In this document: positions 54,782 to 63,757 of the stretch, in pieces
Numbering within the stretch: position 1 is the first letter of the stretch
How the letters are laid out: the number at the start of each line of letters is the position of its first letter
DNA from: an uncultured Campylobacter sp.
GTDB lineage: Bacteria > Campylobacterota > Campylobacteria > Campylobacterales > Campylobacteraceae
Length of the DNA stretch: 64,000 nt
Direction of reading: 5' to 3'
Assembly (NCBI RefSeq): GCF_938015785.1
Contig: NZ_CALLWC010000024.1
Coordinates: 19,799 to 83,798, forward strand
Program-made: the position numbers and the translations under genes
The notes under the pieces: model-generated
The model's database searches: none
What the model was told of the DNA's origin: nothing
Seen by the model: only the letters and a program-made list of their open reading frames with translations

Positions 54782-55470
54782 AGTTCCTCCTTTTGAACCG
54801 GATTAAATTTTAATTTTTTGGCTTTGGCGATAAATTTTTTCAGCGCCAGCTCCTCGCGGACGCCGATCTTATAACCAATAAATTTCAGATAATTTAAAAT
54901 TTCGCGCTCTTTTATGCCGCGCGAAAGGGCGTAGCTTTGCAGGATATATCTTGGAATTTTAATGCGCGAACATAAAAATTTCGTCGCCATGCGTGAGTAG
55001 GCTTTATCATTTTTCACGCAGCACAGCCGCCCGAAAACGAAAGGTAGGCCCGTGCGCTGCTGCCAAATTTCGCCCAGATCGTAGAATTTATCCCTGCCTT
55101 GCGAAAGCAGCGCCTTTAGAGCGTTATCGCCGATCAGCACCTCGCCGCTAAGATCCAGTACGCGGGCTAGCATATTTGAGCTCATCGACGCGGGATCGAG
55201 CCTGAGTGCCGAGTTTTTGCGCACGAGCACGCTTAGCACTTCCCGCTTTGCGACGATTCCAAGAGGCAGCCTGCGGTATTTTGCGCGGCGGCTTTCGATG
55301 CTCGAGATCACCGCGGCATCTATGCGCCTATAATAAAGATCGGCGCAAAGTTTGCTCGGCACCCCTTTTTTTAATTCTATCGATTTTTTAACGTAAGACG
55401 GCAGCGGAAGGGATTTTAAAAATACGTGAAAAGGGAGCAAATTTAGATAATCGATTTTGCCTAATAACAT
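54778..55470 (-). CDS. mqnA: Chorismate dehydratase MqnA
   Basis: A 230-residue enzyme for the first step of the futalosine menaquinone pathway. The opening KIDYLNLLPFHVFLKSL and the segment RIDAAVISSIESRRAKYRRL are typical. With the UbiA/MqnP-type prenyltransferase at 26-27 kb it supports menaquinone as the electron acceptor of complex I. GGAGAAAG precedes the ATG. Confidence 0.92.
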   Translation of the reverse strand: MLLGKIDYLNLLPFHVFLKSLPLPSYVKKSIELKKGVPSKLCADLYYRRIDAAVISSIESRRAKYRRLPLGIVAKREVLSVLVRKNSALRLDPASMSSNMLARVLDLSGEVLIGDNALKALLSQGRDKFYDLGEIWQQRTGLPFVFGRLCCVKNDKAYSRMATKFLCSRIKIPRYILQSYALSRGIKEREILNYLKFIGYKIGVREELALKKFIAKAKKLKFNPVQKEEL

Positions 55471-55546
55471 GACTTTCTCCGAATTTAGCGCAAAAAAGAG
55501 GTCAAATTCCGGCGCTAAATCGGAATTTGACCAAAAATTTTAAAGT

Positions 55547-55918
55547 TTATTTGACCTCGGTGATCGGGATGGATTTGTATTTGCTAAACTCCACTATGCC
55601 CTCACCTTTTTTGAAGTGGATGCTCACTCCGTCTTTGTTCTCCATATAGATGCCGTCGGCGGCGCGTTCGCGCTTGAGGTTGTAGCTTTTGCCGCTATCG
55701 TCCTCTAGCACGGCGGTATTGAAATCGTCGTTTGAACTAAGCGATAGTTTTTTGCCCTGCTCATCGACAAAATAGAAGGTCTTTGCGTTCTCTTTGGTTA
55801 TGGTTTTTTCGCTCTGTGCTTGCTTATTCATAGCGCTGTCCGGGGATTGGCGGAGCTGGTTTGAGCCGCATCCTAGCAAAACTAACGCCAAAGCGGCGCA
55901 CGATAGAACTTTAAACAT
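55547..55918 (-). CDS. MliC-like lipoprotein
   Basis: A 123-residue lipoprotein with lipobox LLGC. The mature part resembles the small beta-barrel of MliC lysozyme inhibitors: KTFYFVDEQGKKLSLS, then LEDDSGKSYNLKRERAADG and a last VSIHFKKGEGIVEF. In that family the Ser and Lys of the last motif contact lysozyme. The match is by pattern only. Its ATG overlaps the last codons of pncB. Confidence 0.6.
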   Translation of the reverse strand: MFKVLSCAALALVLLGCGSNQLRQSPDSAMNKQAQSEKTITKENAKTFYFVDEQGKKLSLSSNDDFNTAVLEDDSGKSYNLKRERAADGIYMENKDGVSIHFKKGEGIVEFSKYKSIPITEVK

Positions 55919-57359
55919 ATTTTTCCTTTAAATTGAGGTTGCACTCGTTGATGAGTGATTTTCGGATATCCCAAAGCTTTTGAGAGAGGTCCACTTTGTA
56001 GCTCTGCGGATGGACGTTGCGAAGGTGCTCAAGCCAAAATTTACTCTTCTGCTCCTTGCTAAAACGCGCTATCTCGCTTACCGTGCGGCGCATACCTACG
56101 AATTTGCCCTCCTTGAAAACGGGGCGTAAGAGCTTATGCGCGCTGAAATTCGTTAAAATTTTGCGTTTGTAGGTGTAAAGCGGATGGAAAATTTCAAGCG
56201 GCGCGCTCTCGTCTATACTCTCGCCCTCAAGCGTGATCAGATCGGCAAGCGCCATGCCGTTATCTTTGTCGTAGAGTCTAAAGACCTGTTTGTAGCCAGG
56301 ATTATTGATCTTGCGCGGATCGTTTGAAATTTTGATCTTAGCCACGATCTCGCCATCTTTTTCGATACCGCTTAGCTTATACACGCCGCCTAAACTCGAA
56401 CTGTCTCCGCCGGTAATAAGCCTCGTGCCGATCCCCCAGCTATCGATTTTAGCCTCAAAAAGCTTGAGCTGATCGATCGCGTATTCGTCTAGATCATTCG
56501 ACGCGGTGATCTTTGCGTCATTAAAGCCCGCCGCATCGAGCATCTTACGCGCCTGCTTGGTTAGATACTCCAGATCGCCCGAATCGATGCGGATTCCAAG
56601 CGGCTTATGACCGCTTGCGCGCAGCTCTTCAAAAACCTTGATCGCATTCGGCACGCCGCTTGCAAGAGTATCGTAGGTATCGACGAGCAGAAGCGTGCTG
56701 TTTGGATAAATTTTAGCGTAAGCGCGAAACGCCTCCAGCTCGCTATCAAAGCTCTGAATCCACGAGTGCGAGTGAGTGCCGATCGCAGGCACGCCGAATT
56801 TCTTTGCAGCGAGCACGTTTGACGTAGCGCTGCAGCCGCCTATAATCGCGGCCTTTGCGCCGTAGATGCCCGCACTTCGCCCCTGCGCGCGGCGCAAGCC
56901 AAACTCCATCACCAAATCACCTTTGGCGCTAAAGTTTATACGCGAGCTTTTCGTGGCGACTAGAGTTTGAAAATTTATAGTGTTTAAAATCGCCGTCTCG
57001 ATTAGCTGTGCCTCCATGATATTGGCCTTCACGCGGATTAGCGGCTCATGCGCGAACACCACTTCGCCCTCGTCCATCGCGTAAATTTCTCCGCTAAATT
57101 TAAAGCCTCTTAAAAATTCTAAAAATTCTGGCCTGAAAAAATTTAGACTTTTTAGATATGCGATGTCGTCGTCGCTAAATTTAAGATTTTCGATATAATC
57201 CACGACCTCGCTTAGGCCGCAAAATATCGCGTAACCGCCGCCGCTTGGAGGCTTGCGAAAATACACGTCGAATACCGCGACTTCGTCTTTTTTGGCGAAA
57301 AAATATCCTTGCATCATGCTAAGTTGGTAAAAATCTGTAAGAAGGGCTAGGTTTTGCAT
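55911..57359 (-). CDS. pncB: Nicotinate phosphoribosyltransferase
   Basis: A 482-residue cytoplasmic enzyme of NAD salvage. The opening LLTDFYQLSMMQGYFFAK and internal AIGTHSHSW and IRIDSGDLEYL are typical of this type. Length is normal. AGGA lies ahead of the ATG. Confidence 0.95.
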   Translation of the reverse strand: MQNLALLTDFYQLSMMQGYFFAKKDEVAVFDVYFRKPPSGGGYAIFCGLSEVVDYIENLKFSDDDIAYLKSLNFFRPEFLEFLRGFKFSGEIYAMDEGEVVFAHEPLIRVKANIMEAQLIETAILNTINFQTLVATKSSRINFSAKGDLVMEFGLRRAQGRSAGIYGAKAAIIGGCSATSNVLAAKKFGVPAIGTHSHSWIQSFDSELEAFRAYAKIYPNSTLLLVDTYDTLASGVPNAIKVFEELRASGHKPLGIRIDSGDLEYLTKQARKMLDAAGFNDAKITASNDLDEYAIDQLKLFEAKIDSWGIGTRLITGGDSSSLGGVYKLSGIEKDGEIVAKIKISNDPRKINNPGYKQVFRLYDKDNGMALADLITLEGESIDESAPLEIFHPLYTYKRKILTNFSAHKLLRPVFKEGKFVGMRRTVSEIARFSKEQKSKFWLEHLRNVHPQSYKVDLSQKLWDIRKSLINECNLNLKEKYV

Positions 57360-57545
57360 AAAAATCCTCGATAAATTTATCTAGCCGCCCCGCGTCAGAG
57401 GCGGACTGAAATTTCAAGCGGCGCTTCCGTCCTCTCCGCCGTCAGCAGCGGAGCGTATCGAGCGCTTCGCCGATACTTCCAAACGGACGCGCGCTAAAAC
57501 ACGGCGTGCGGTAAAATTTTACCGAGCCGCGGTGCGCCGTGACGA

Positions 57546-57726
57546 GCCGTCATCTTCAAGGACGATAAGAGCTACGGCCTAAAAAGCGTTTCGGCGCCGA
57601 GCGCGGGCGGGCATTACGACGCTACCGGCCGCCTACCGCGCCCGATAATACGGCACCGTATCCAAGCATCGCGCAAACGGCACACTCGCATCGCAAAGAA
57701 TCGCGCCGCAAGGAGCCGCGACTAGG
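57546..57726 (+). pseudogene. Possible sodC (Cu/Zn superoxide dismutase) relic
   Basis: A plus-strand frame beginning just after an in-frame TGA reads a Lys/Asp-rich KDDKSYGLKS and then SAGGHYDATG. The AGGHYD core matches the copper/zinc-binding loop of Cu/Zn superoxide dismutase. The next conserved parts are not in this frame, and upstream copper-ligand motifs are missing. It sits in an otherwise gene-free 480-base GC-rich gap. A decayed sodC is the best reading; chance is not excluded. Confidence 0.4.
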
Positions 57727-57838
57727 CTAGATCGCGCCTCAAAAATCTCGCGATGACAAAATTTCGCGGCTTTAATTTAACAGGCCTCTTAGTCGCGACG
57801 GCCCGCCGCGCAAACCGTTAAATTTAGCCGCGTTTAGC

Positions 57839-59086
57839 CTATCGCTGTAGGCTCTTTTCGTAGGCCTCGGCGTCAAAGTCCTTCACGCGAGCGACGCCGT
57901 CATCTACCGCAGCCTGCGCCACCGCAGCAGATACTACCGCCAAAGCCCGCTTGTCGAACGGATTTGGGATGACGTAATCCTTTCCGAATTTAAGCTCTTT
58001 GACGCCAAGCATCTCGCAAATCTCCTCGGGCGCGCCCTTGCGAGCTAGGTTTGCTAGCGCGCGCGCCGCAGCCATTTTCATATTTTCGGTGATCTTTTTA
58101 GCTCTTACGTCAAGTGCGCCGCGGAAGATATACGGGAAGCCCAGGACGTTGTTGATCTGATTTGGATAGTCGCTTCTGCCGGTGCCGATCATCGCGTCGC
58201 TTCTGACCTCTTTGATCTCTTCGGGGTAAATTTCAGGTACCGGATTTGCGAGCGCGAAGATGATCGGATGCGGCGCCATCGACGCTACCATTGCTTTACT
58301 TACGATACCCGGTTTGCTAAGGCCCAAAAACATATCCGCGCCCTTCATCGCATCTTCCAAGCTCCTAGCCTGCGTATCTAGAGCAAATTCCGCTTTCTCT
58401 TTCGTAAGATCGGTTCGCGCCGTATGGATTACGCCTTTTGAATCGATCATGACGATATGTTTGGCGCCTAGCGCCTTATACATCTTAGCGCATGCGATGC
58501 CCGCAGCGCCCGAGCCGCTTACGACGATCTTCATATCCTCGATCTTTTTGCCGCTAATTTCAAGCGCGTTTATCAACCCCGCCGTAGTGATCATCGCCGT
58601 GCCGTGCTGATCGTCGTGCATGACGGGTATATCGAGCGCGGCCTGTAGGTTTTGCTCGATCTCGAAGCACTCGGGAGCTTTGATGTCTTCTAGATTTATA
58701 CCGCCGAAAGTAGGCCCCAAGGCTTTGCAAATTTCTACGATCTTTTTTGGATCCTTCTCGTCGATCTCGATATCAAACGCATCGACGCCCGCAAATTTTT
58801 TAAATAAAACCGCCTTGCCCTCCATGACGGGCTTTCCGGCGATCGCGCCGATGTCTCCGAGCCCCAAAACGGCCGTACCGTTGGTGATGACGGCTACGAG
58901 ATTGGCCTTATTCGTGTATTTAAACGCGGCCTCGTGATCATTTTCGATCACCTTACAAGGCTCCGCGACGCCCGGCGTGTATGCAAGCGCCAAATCCGCC
59001 GCCGTAGCGCACGGTTTTTTCACGTTCGTTCCGATTTTGCCGCCTAGATGGTACTCCAAAGCCGCCTCAACATTCACTTTAGCCAT
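57839..59086 (-). CDS. maeB: Malic enzyme
   Basis: A 415-residue short-type malic enzyme that converts malate to pyruvate with CO2 release. Family marks are LAYTPGVAEPCKVI, GLGDIGAIAGKPVMEGKAV, DIEIDEKDPKKIVEICKAL and GSGAAGIACAKMY. I chose the ATG at 59086 with AAGGA ahead; an upstream frame would run into gltX. It is one base from the gltX stop, so the two are co-transcribed. Confidence 0.95.
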   Translation of the reverse strand: MAKVNVEAALEYHLGGKIGTNVKKPCATAADLALAYTPGVAEPCKVIENDHEAAFKYTNKANLVAVITNGTAVLGLGDIGAIAGKPVMEGKAVLFKKFAGVDAFDIEIDEKDPKKIVEICKALGPTFGGINLEDIKAPECFEIEQNLQAALDIPVMHDDQHGTAMITTAGLINALEISGKKIEDMKIVVSGSGAAGIACAKMYKALGAKHIVMIDSKGVIHTARTDLTKEKAEFALDTQARSLEDAMKGADMFLGLSKPGIVSKAMVASMAPHPIIFALANPVPEIYPEEIKEVRSDAMIGTGRSDYPNQINNVLGFPYIFRGALDVRAKKITENMKMAAARALANLARKGAPEEICEMLGVKELKFGKDYVIPNPFDKRALAVVSAAVAQAAVDDGVARVKDFDAEAYEKSLQR

Positions 59087-59087
59087 T

Positions 59088-60467
59088 TTACAATCCTTTT
59101 TCAATCAAATTTGAAATTCTAATCTTAACTTCGTCGCTTCCTAAAATTTCACAAATTTCAAAAATCGACGGACTAACGCTTCCTCCCGTGATCGCAACGC
59201 GCAGCGGCTGAGCTAGGTCTTTTAGCTTGACGCCGTTTGCGTCCAAAAATTTCATCGTCTCCTCCTCGCACTCCTTTGCGCTCAAATTTACGCCTAAAAT
59301 TTCTTTAAATTTTGCCAACAAGCTTAGCGAATTTTCCGTTATGAATTTCTTATGCGCCTTCTCGTCGTAGCAGCTCGGGCGGTTTAGAAGAGCCCTAATG
59401 CCCTCAGCCATCTCCGCTAGCGTCTTTGCGCGCTGTTTGTACTGCTGCGCGATGAGATGTTTTTTCGCGTGCGAGCGGATATCGACGCCGAATTCTACAA
59501 GCTGCGCGGCAAGCTCGTCGTCGCCCGAGTTTTTAATATAATGCGCGTTTAACCACTCGAGCTTGGTTTGGTTGAAAGTACTGGAGCTCTTGTTGATATG
59601 GTTGGGATCAAAGTAGCGCTTCATCTCCTCCATGCTAAAAATTTCATCGTCTCCGTGGCTCCAGCCCAGGCGCACTAAAAAATTTAGCAGAGCTTGCGGC
59701 AGATAGCCCATACGTTTGTATTCCATCACGTCGGTAGCGCCGTGACGTTTGCTCAGCTTGCTGCCGTCGGCGCCGTTGATCATCGCGACGTGGTAAAATT
59801 TCGGGATTTTAAAGCCTAGCGCGTTATACAGCACGATCTGCTTCGGGGTGTTGCTTAGATGATCGTCGCCGCGGATCACGTCCGTGACGCCCATCAGCGC
59901 ATCGTCGATCACGACCGTGAAGTTATACGTAGGCGTGCCGTCGCTTCTGGCGATGATGAAATCGTCCAAAATGTCCTCTACGTTAAATTTAATATCGCCC
60001 TTGATGCCGTCTTTGAATTCTACCGTGCCGCTAAGCGGGGATTTGATGCGGATTACGGGCTCGATGCCTCCAGGCGGCGTGCCGGTAAAATCGCGATAGC
60101 GATTATCGTAGCGCGGGCGCTCTTTGCGAGCTTCCTGCTGCGCGCGCAGCTCGTCCAGCGCATCCTTGCTCATATAGCATCTGTATGCCTTGCCCTCATC
60201 TAGCAGCTTTTGGACGTATTGTCTGTAAAGATCGAAGCGTAAGCTTTGATACACTACCTCTCCGTCGTAATCCAAGCTGCACCACTTAAAGGCCTCCTCG
60301 ATCGCCTGCGCGGCCTCCTGCGAATTGCGCTTCAGATCGGTATCCTCGATGCGCAGCAGAAATTTTCCGCCGTTTGCTCTAGCGTAGAGGTAATTAAAAA
60401 GCGCCGTTCTAAGTCCGCCGATATGCAAATATCCGGTGGGGCTCGGCGCGAAACGAGTGACTATCAT
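59088..60467 (-). CDS. gltX: Glutamyl-tRNA synthetase
   Basis: A 459-residue class I enzyme with the HIGH-type motif HIGG at residues 15-18 (FAPSPTGYLHIGGLRTALF) and the KMSKS-type KLSKRHG near 240. I chose the ATG at 60467 behind AAGGA. Campylobacterota often carry two GltX, one charging tRNA-Gln with glutamate, and sequence alone does not say which this is. Confidence 0.95.
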   Translation of the reverse strand: MIVTRFAPSPTGYLHIGGLRTALFNYLYARANGGKFLLRIEDTDLKRNSQEAAQAIEEAFKWCSLDYDGEVVYQSLRFDLYRQYVQKLLDEGKAYRCYMSKDALDELRAQQEARKERPRYDNRYRDFTGTPPGGIEPVIRIKSPLSGTVEFKDGIKGDIKFNVEDILDDFIIARSDGTPTYNFTVVIDDALMGVTDVIRGDDHLSNTPKQIVLYNALGFKIPKFYHVAMINGADGSKLSKRHGATDVMEYKRMGYLPQALLNFLVRLGWSHGDDEIFSMEEMKRYFDPNHINKSSSTFNQTKLEWLNAHYIKNSGDDELAAQLVEFGVDIRSHAKKHLIAQQYKQRAKTLAEMAEGIRALLNRPSCYDEKAHKKFITENSLSLLAKFKEILGVNLSAKECEEETMKFLDANGVKLKDLAQPLRVAITGGSVSPSIFEICEILGSDEVKIRISNLIEKGL

Positions 60468-60497
60468 AAAATTCCTTTGCAAAAATTACCATTTAAT

Positions 60498-60505
60498 GTT
60501 ATAAT
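60498..60505 (+). promoter_or_regulatory. Overlapping -10 boxes of PEB4 (+) and gltX (-)
   Basis: TATAAT at 60500-60505 on the plus strand faces the PEB4 gene. On the minus strand TATAAC (60498-60503) lies 31 bases before gltX. The shared bases suggest that only one polymerase can occupy the site at a time. Confidence 0.5.
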
Positions 60506-60551
60506 CGCGGTTTCGTAATTATAAAGTAAAAAGATTAAATAAAGGTTGAAA

Positions 60552-61445
60552 ATGATAAAAAAACTACTTTTTTCTGCGATGATCTGCGTCGCTTACGCAG
60601 GCGCCGAGGTAGTAAACGGCGTCATCGCCGTGGTAGATAACGAGCCCATCACGAACTACGAGCTGGTGAAGGTCCAAAAATTAACCGGCGCTTCACCGCA
60701 AGCCGCGATGGAAATTTTAATCGGACAGAAGCTTCAACAATCCGAAATCAAACGCCGCGGCATCGCGGTAAATGACGCAGAGATCGGCGCGAGATTTAAA
60801 GCGATCGCCGATCAAAACAAACTAAGCGTCGATCAGCTAAAAACCGCGATCCAAAGAGAGGGCATGGACTACGAGGACTTCAAAACGAATATCCGTCGCG
60901 CCCTGCTAGAAGAAAAGCTCTACGGTTCGATCTTTTCTGAAGTGCAGCGCAAAACCACCCCCGAAAACGTCAAAAAATTCTACACGCAAAATAGCTCTTT
61001 ATTTACGACCTTCGATAGCATCACTCTCACCCGCTACATCGCAAAATCGCAAGCTCAGCTCGATAAGATCCGCGCAAATCCCAAACTCCGTCCGGGCGAC
61101 GTGTATGTGATGAAGGGAACCCTCAAGGCCAACCAAATGGACGAGGGGCTAAAATACATCGTCACGAACGTCGAACAGGGCAAATTTTCGCCGATCATCC
61201 CTACGCGCAACGGCTACGAGATGTTTTATGTAAACGACAAAAAAGGGCTTCGTACGCTTGATTTTGACAGCGTGCAAGATAGAGCGATCGAAGGCTACGT
61301 GACCTCCGAACGCAAAAAGGCGGTCGCCGAGTTCAACGACAGGCTCCGCTCAAACGCCAATATCCGCATCATCGAGCGTCCGCAGACAAAAACACAAAAG
61401 AGCGCCAAAAATAGCTCTAAGGTAAAGGTGCAAAAAAGGCAGTAA
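60552..61445 (+). CDS. PEB4/SurA-like periplasmic peptidyl-prolyl isomerase
   Basis: A 297-residue secreted chaperone with a signal peptide (LLFSAMICVAYAGAE), an N-terminal SurA-type helical domain (VNGVIAVVDNEPITNYEL) and a parvulin-like domain (about 130-250). It resembles PEB4 (Cj0596), which folds outer-membrane proteins. I chose the ATG at 60552 behind AAAGG; a TTG at 60546 is less likely. It ends in a basic Lys-rich tail. Confidence 0.9.
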   Translation: MIKKLLFSAMICVAYAGAEVVNGVIAVVDNEPITNYELVKVQKLTGASPQAAMEILIGQKLQQSEIKRRGIAVNDAEIGARFKAIADQNKLSVDQLKTAIQREGMDYEDFKTNIRRALLEEKLYGSIFSEVQRKTTPENVKKFYTQNSSLFTTFDSITLTRYIAKSQAQLDKIRANPKLRPGDVYVMKGTLKANQMDEGLKYIVTNVEQGKFSPIIPTRNGYEMFYVNDKKGLRTLDFDSVQDRAIEGYVTSERKKAVAEFNDRLRSNANIRIIERPQTKTQKSAKNSSKVKVQKRQ

Positions 61446-61562
61446 ATTTTAAAATCTGCCGCCGCGCATTAAATTTTATAGAATTTAACGCCGATAGCGC
61501 AAGGGCAAGCGTGCAGCTTGTCCGCTCGCGCGTAAAATTTTGATAAAATTTAAAGGCTTTGC

Positions 61563-62255
61563 GTGATAGTAATCAACGATTTTACCGAACTTAAGAGCGA
61601 TCCTAGAAGCGGCGGCATAAGCGCTGCGGACTTCGGCGCGAGCAAATTTTGTTTTGGCGTCGATACGGCCTTTAAACTCGTTGCCGTTTGGAGCGACGAA
61701 TATGACGGCGAGGAGCTAAATTTTAAAATTTAAGACTTTGATCGCGAGCTTAAATTTAGCCTTCGAGAGCCGATCATCTACGCAAAATTCGAACCCCGCG
61801 CGGCTCAAATTTGGCTGGCGCGCCGCGACGGCGAGGGGCAAATCACGATATTGATTTATGGCTACGGCGGCGAGTTAAAGTCGAATTTAGCTCTGCCCGA
61901 TGAACTTAGAAACTCGGACGTGTGGATGGATGAGCTGCCGCAAATAGGCGGCATGGCGATAGGTCTCGGCGCGAGACAGGACGGCAGCAGATCGTTTCTG
62001 CTGCGTGCGGACGGAAGCGAGCTAAATTTGACCGCCGAGCTCGAAGAGGATTTTAGTTTTTTGTTTGCGCTAGAGGGCGGGCACGCAAACGAGCGGGAAA
62101 GCAAACTAGGAAGCGTGCCGCAGCAGGCTCATAAACAAAACGGCGCCAATGGGCAATGCGAACGGATGCTCGAACGAGAGTGCCTGCGCGATCAGAAAGA
62201 CACGCTAGATAGTAAATGCTACGACGAAAAAAGCGCGAGCAAAAATATGCTTTGA
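61563..62255 (+). pseudogene. Unknown gene interrupted by an in-frame TAA
   Basis: A frame from GTG 61563 (AAAGG ahead) reads about 56 codons (VIVINDFTELKS, later FGVDTAFKLVAVWSD), meets TAA at 61731 and goes on in the same frame to TGA at 62255. The region after the stop (LREPIIYAKFEPRAAQIWLA and further) looks protein-like. The stop lies within an AAATTTTAAAATTTAAG palindrome, so repeat growth may have made it. No family is recognised. The last 50 codons are low complexity. Confidence 0.6.
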
Positions 62256-62362
62256 AGAGCGGGCGCGAAAATGTGCAAAAAATCGAGCAACCGCGCGAGC
62301 GGAAAAATAACCGACCGCGCGAAGCGGTGTTGCTAAATTTATACGAGTAAGAGATTGCTATC

Positions 62363-62770
62363 GTGAGCTACCCGCAACTAGAGCCGCTGCGCAAATTTTG
62401 CTTCCCCGATGAGCTCGCGCTGGACGGCGAAACGCGGGAATTTATGCTCGGCGGTATGGTGCCGCTAAATGAAAAAATTTGGCTCGTGCGCGACGACGAC
62501 TACTTTCGCCGCTATCTTTTTGACGCGATAAAATTTGAGTTCATCGCCGAGATCGCTCTGGCGGGCTTTGAACCCAAAGCAGGCTCGCTCGGCGAGATCG
62601 CCTCATCGATCTGCGATATAGACTGCCGCGAGGACAAATTGATCTTCACCCACTACGAGCTGGCAGGCGAGGGCGAGCAAACGCGCGAGATAAATCGCTA
62701 TTTTGAGGCGGACGCCGCAGCGCTAGGGCAAATTTTTACTACAAAACGGGCTTGCCCGCTTAAAATTTAA
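62363..62770 (+). CDS. Hypothetical protein
   Basis: A 135-residue acidic protein starting at GTG, with a weak ribosome site. It is rich in aromatic and acidic residues (WLVRDDDYFRRYLFDAIKFEF). No span or known motif. It may belong with the interrupted gene upstream; its size and charge resemble immunity-type proteins, but nothing specific supports that. Confidence 0.7.
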   Translation: MSYPQLEPLRKFCFPDELALDGETREFMLGGMVPLNEKIWLVRDDDYFRRYLFDAIKFEFIAEIALAGFEPKAGSLGEIASSICDIDCREDKLIFTHYELAGEGEQTREINRYFEADAAALGQIFTTKRACPLKI

Positions 62771-62772
62771 TA

Positions 62773-63339
62773 TTATCCGTTTTTATTGCATAGTTTAAAA
62801 TATATATCTTTTATCTTTTCCGCTTGAAATATGAGCGGAATATCGTCCGTTGCTAACAGTAGCGGCCAGCGCCCGACGACGCCGCCGACAATTAAATCTG
62901 TTTTGTAAAAAGTATTGTTCTTTAACCGATCCTCGTCAAGTATCTTTATCGGTAAAACACACGAAACTTCCCTATATTGCCCACACTCGGTACATAATTG
63001 ACGGCGTATCAAGTTAGGGTTATTGCCGTAATCGTATCTTACCTCGATATCGCATTGTAGAAGATAAAAATTCTTTGAACGCGGAAGTTTGATAAATGAT
63101 AATCCGCTTAAACTATATTTATTGTATATATCGACAAATCTTTGCGACACGACAGTCTCTCCGTCCCAGCAAGAAGAATAATCGCATCTCTTTTTTAGCA
63201 CAAATGTTTCCGCAGCCGCCATTGCCGCTTCATAGCGATTGACGATTAGTTTACATTTGGAGCAAAATTTCAATAACTCTTTTTCGTCGCCGTAAAAACA
63301 GGCATTGTTATCAACGCCGCTTACTCTATAGTATTTCAC
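62773..63339 (-). CDS. Two-CXXC zinc-ribbon-like protein (possible immunity protein)
   Basis: A 188-residue protein with two CXXC pairs, FCSKC near residue 25 and CTECG near 115. Between them is VVSQRFVDIYNKYSLSGLSF. This resembles double-CXXCG immunity-type proteins by pattern. I chose the GTG at 63339 (reading VKYYRVSG) because GAAGGG sits just ahead; an upstream ATG at 63360 has no ribosome site. It is more AT-rich than its neighbours. Confidence 0.72.
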   Translation of the reverse strand: MKYYRVSGVDNNACFYGDEKELLKFCSKCKLIVNRYEAAMAAAETFVLKKRCDYSSCWDGETVVSQRFVDIYNKYSLSGLSFIKLPRSKNFYLLQCDIEVRYDYGNNPNLIRRQLCTECGQYREVSCVLPIKILDEDRLKNNTFYKTDLIVGGVVGRWPLLLATDDIPLIFQAEKIKDIYFKLCNKNG

Positions 63340-63472
63340 CGTACCCTTCCCCAAAAGCATTATTAATACAAAAATTTTAATCTTCGGCGATTTTTATTTA
63401 CAAAAGCTTTTTGCCGTATCTTCATCTGCAACTCCCTGTTAAATGCTTGAACTGCGGCGTTTCTCGAAAGAT

Positions 63473-63634
63473 TCACTTCTCGCAGCTATCGATAGTAGCG
63501 TCTTTGCCATTATCAAGCCATAAAAACTTTAGGTTTTTACATGTATGAATATCTGTTATATTTTTATATTCGTCCAGCAAATCAAAAGTTCTTCCTAAAA
63601 ATAAAAGCGCTATTGTATTACCACGATTCGCCAT
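63473..63634 (-). CDS. Small AT-rich ORF
   Basis: A 53-codon frame with ATG at 63634 and a weak ribosome site, reading LFLGRTFDLLDEYKNITDI then CKNLKFLWLDNGKD. The spacing of Leu and Asn is faintly like a leucine-rich repeat. It may be a real small protein or a fragment. The bases 63361-63472 hold no other gene. Confidence 0.35.
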   Translation of the reverse strand: MANRGNTIALLFLGRTFDLLDEYKNITDIHTCKNLKFLWLDNGKDATIDSCEK

Positions 63635-63757
63635 GTTTAAATTTCTTAATGATCCTACGCGTTAAATTTACTCGCGCCCCGTTTAATCGTATTGCCTAAA
63701 AGCAAATTAAAATTTTAAAATTTCATCGCGGCACGGCGCTAACGGAGGCTGCTTGCG

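Noticed and set aside
61438..61460. Hairpin GGCAG ... CTGCC after the PEB4-like gene as a terminator
   Set aside because: The stem is only five pairs and no T run follows.
61731..61733. Recoding of the in-frame stop as selenocysteine
   Set aside because: The codon is TAA, whereas tRNA-Sec in this window reads UGA.
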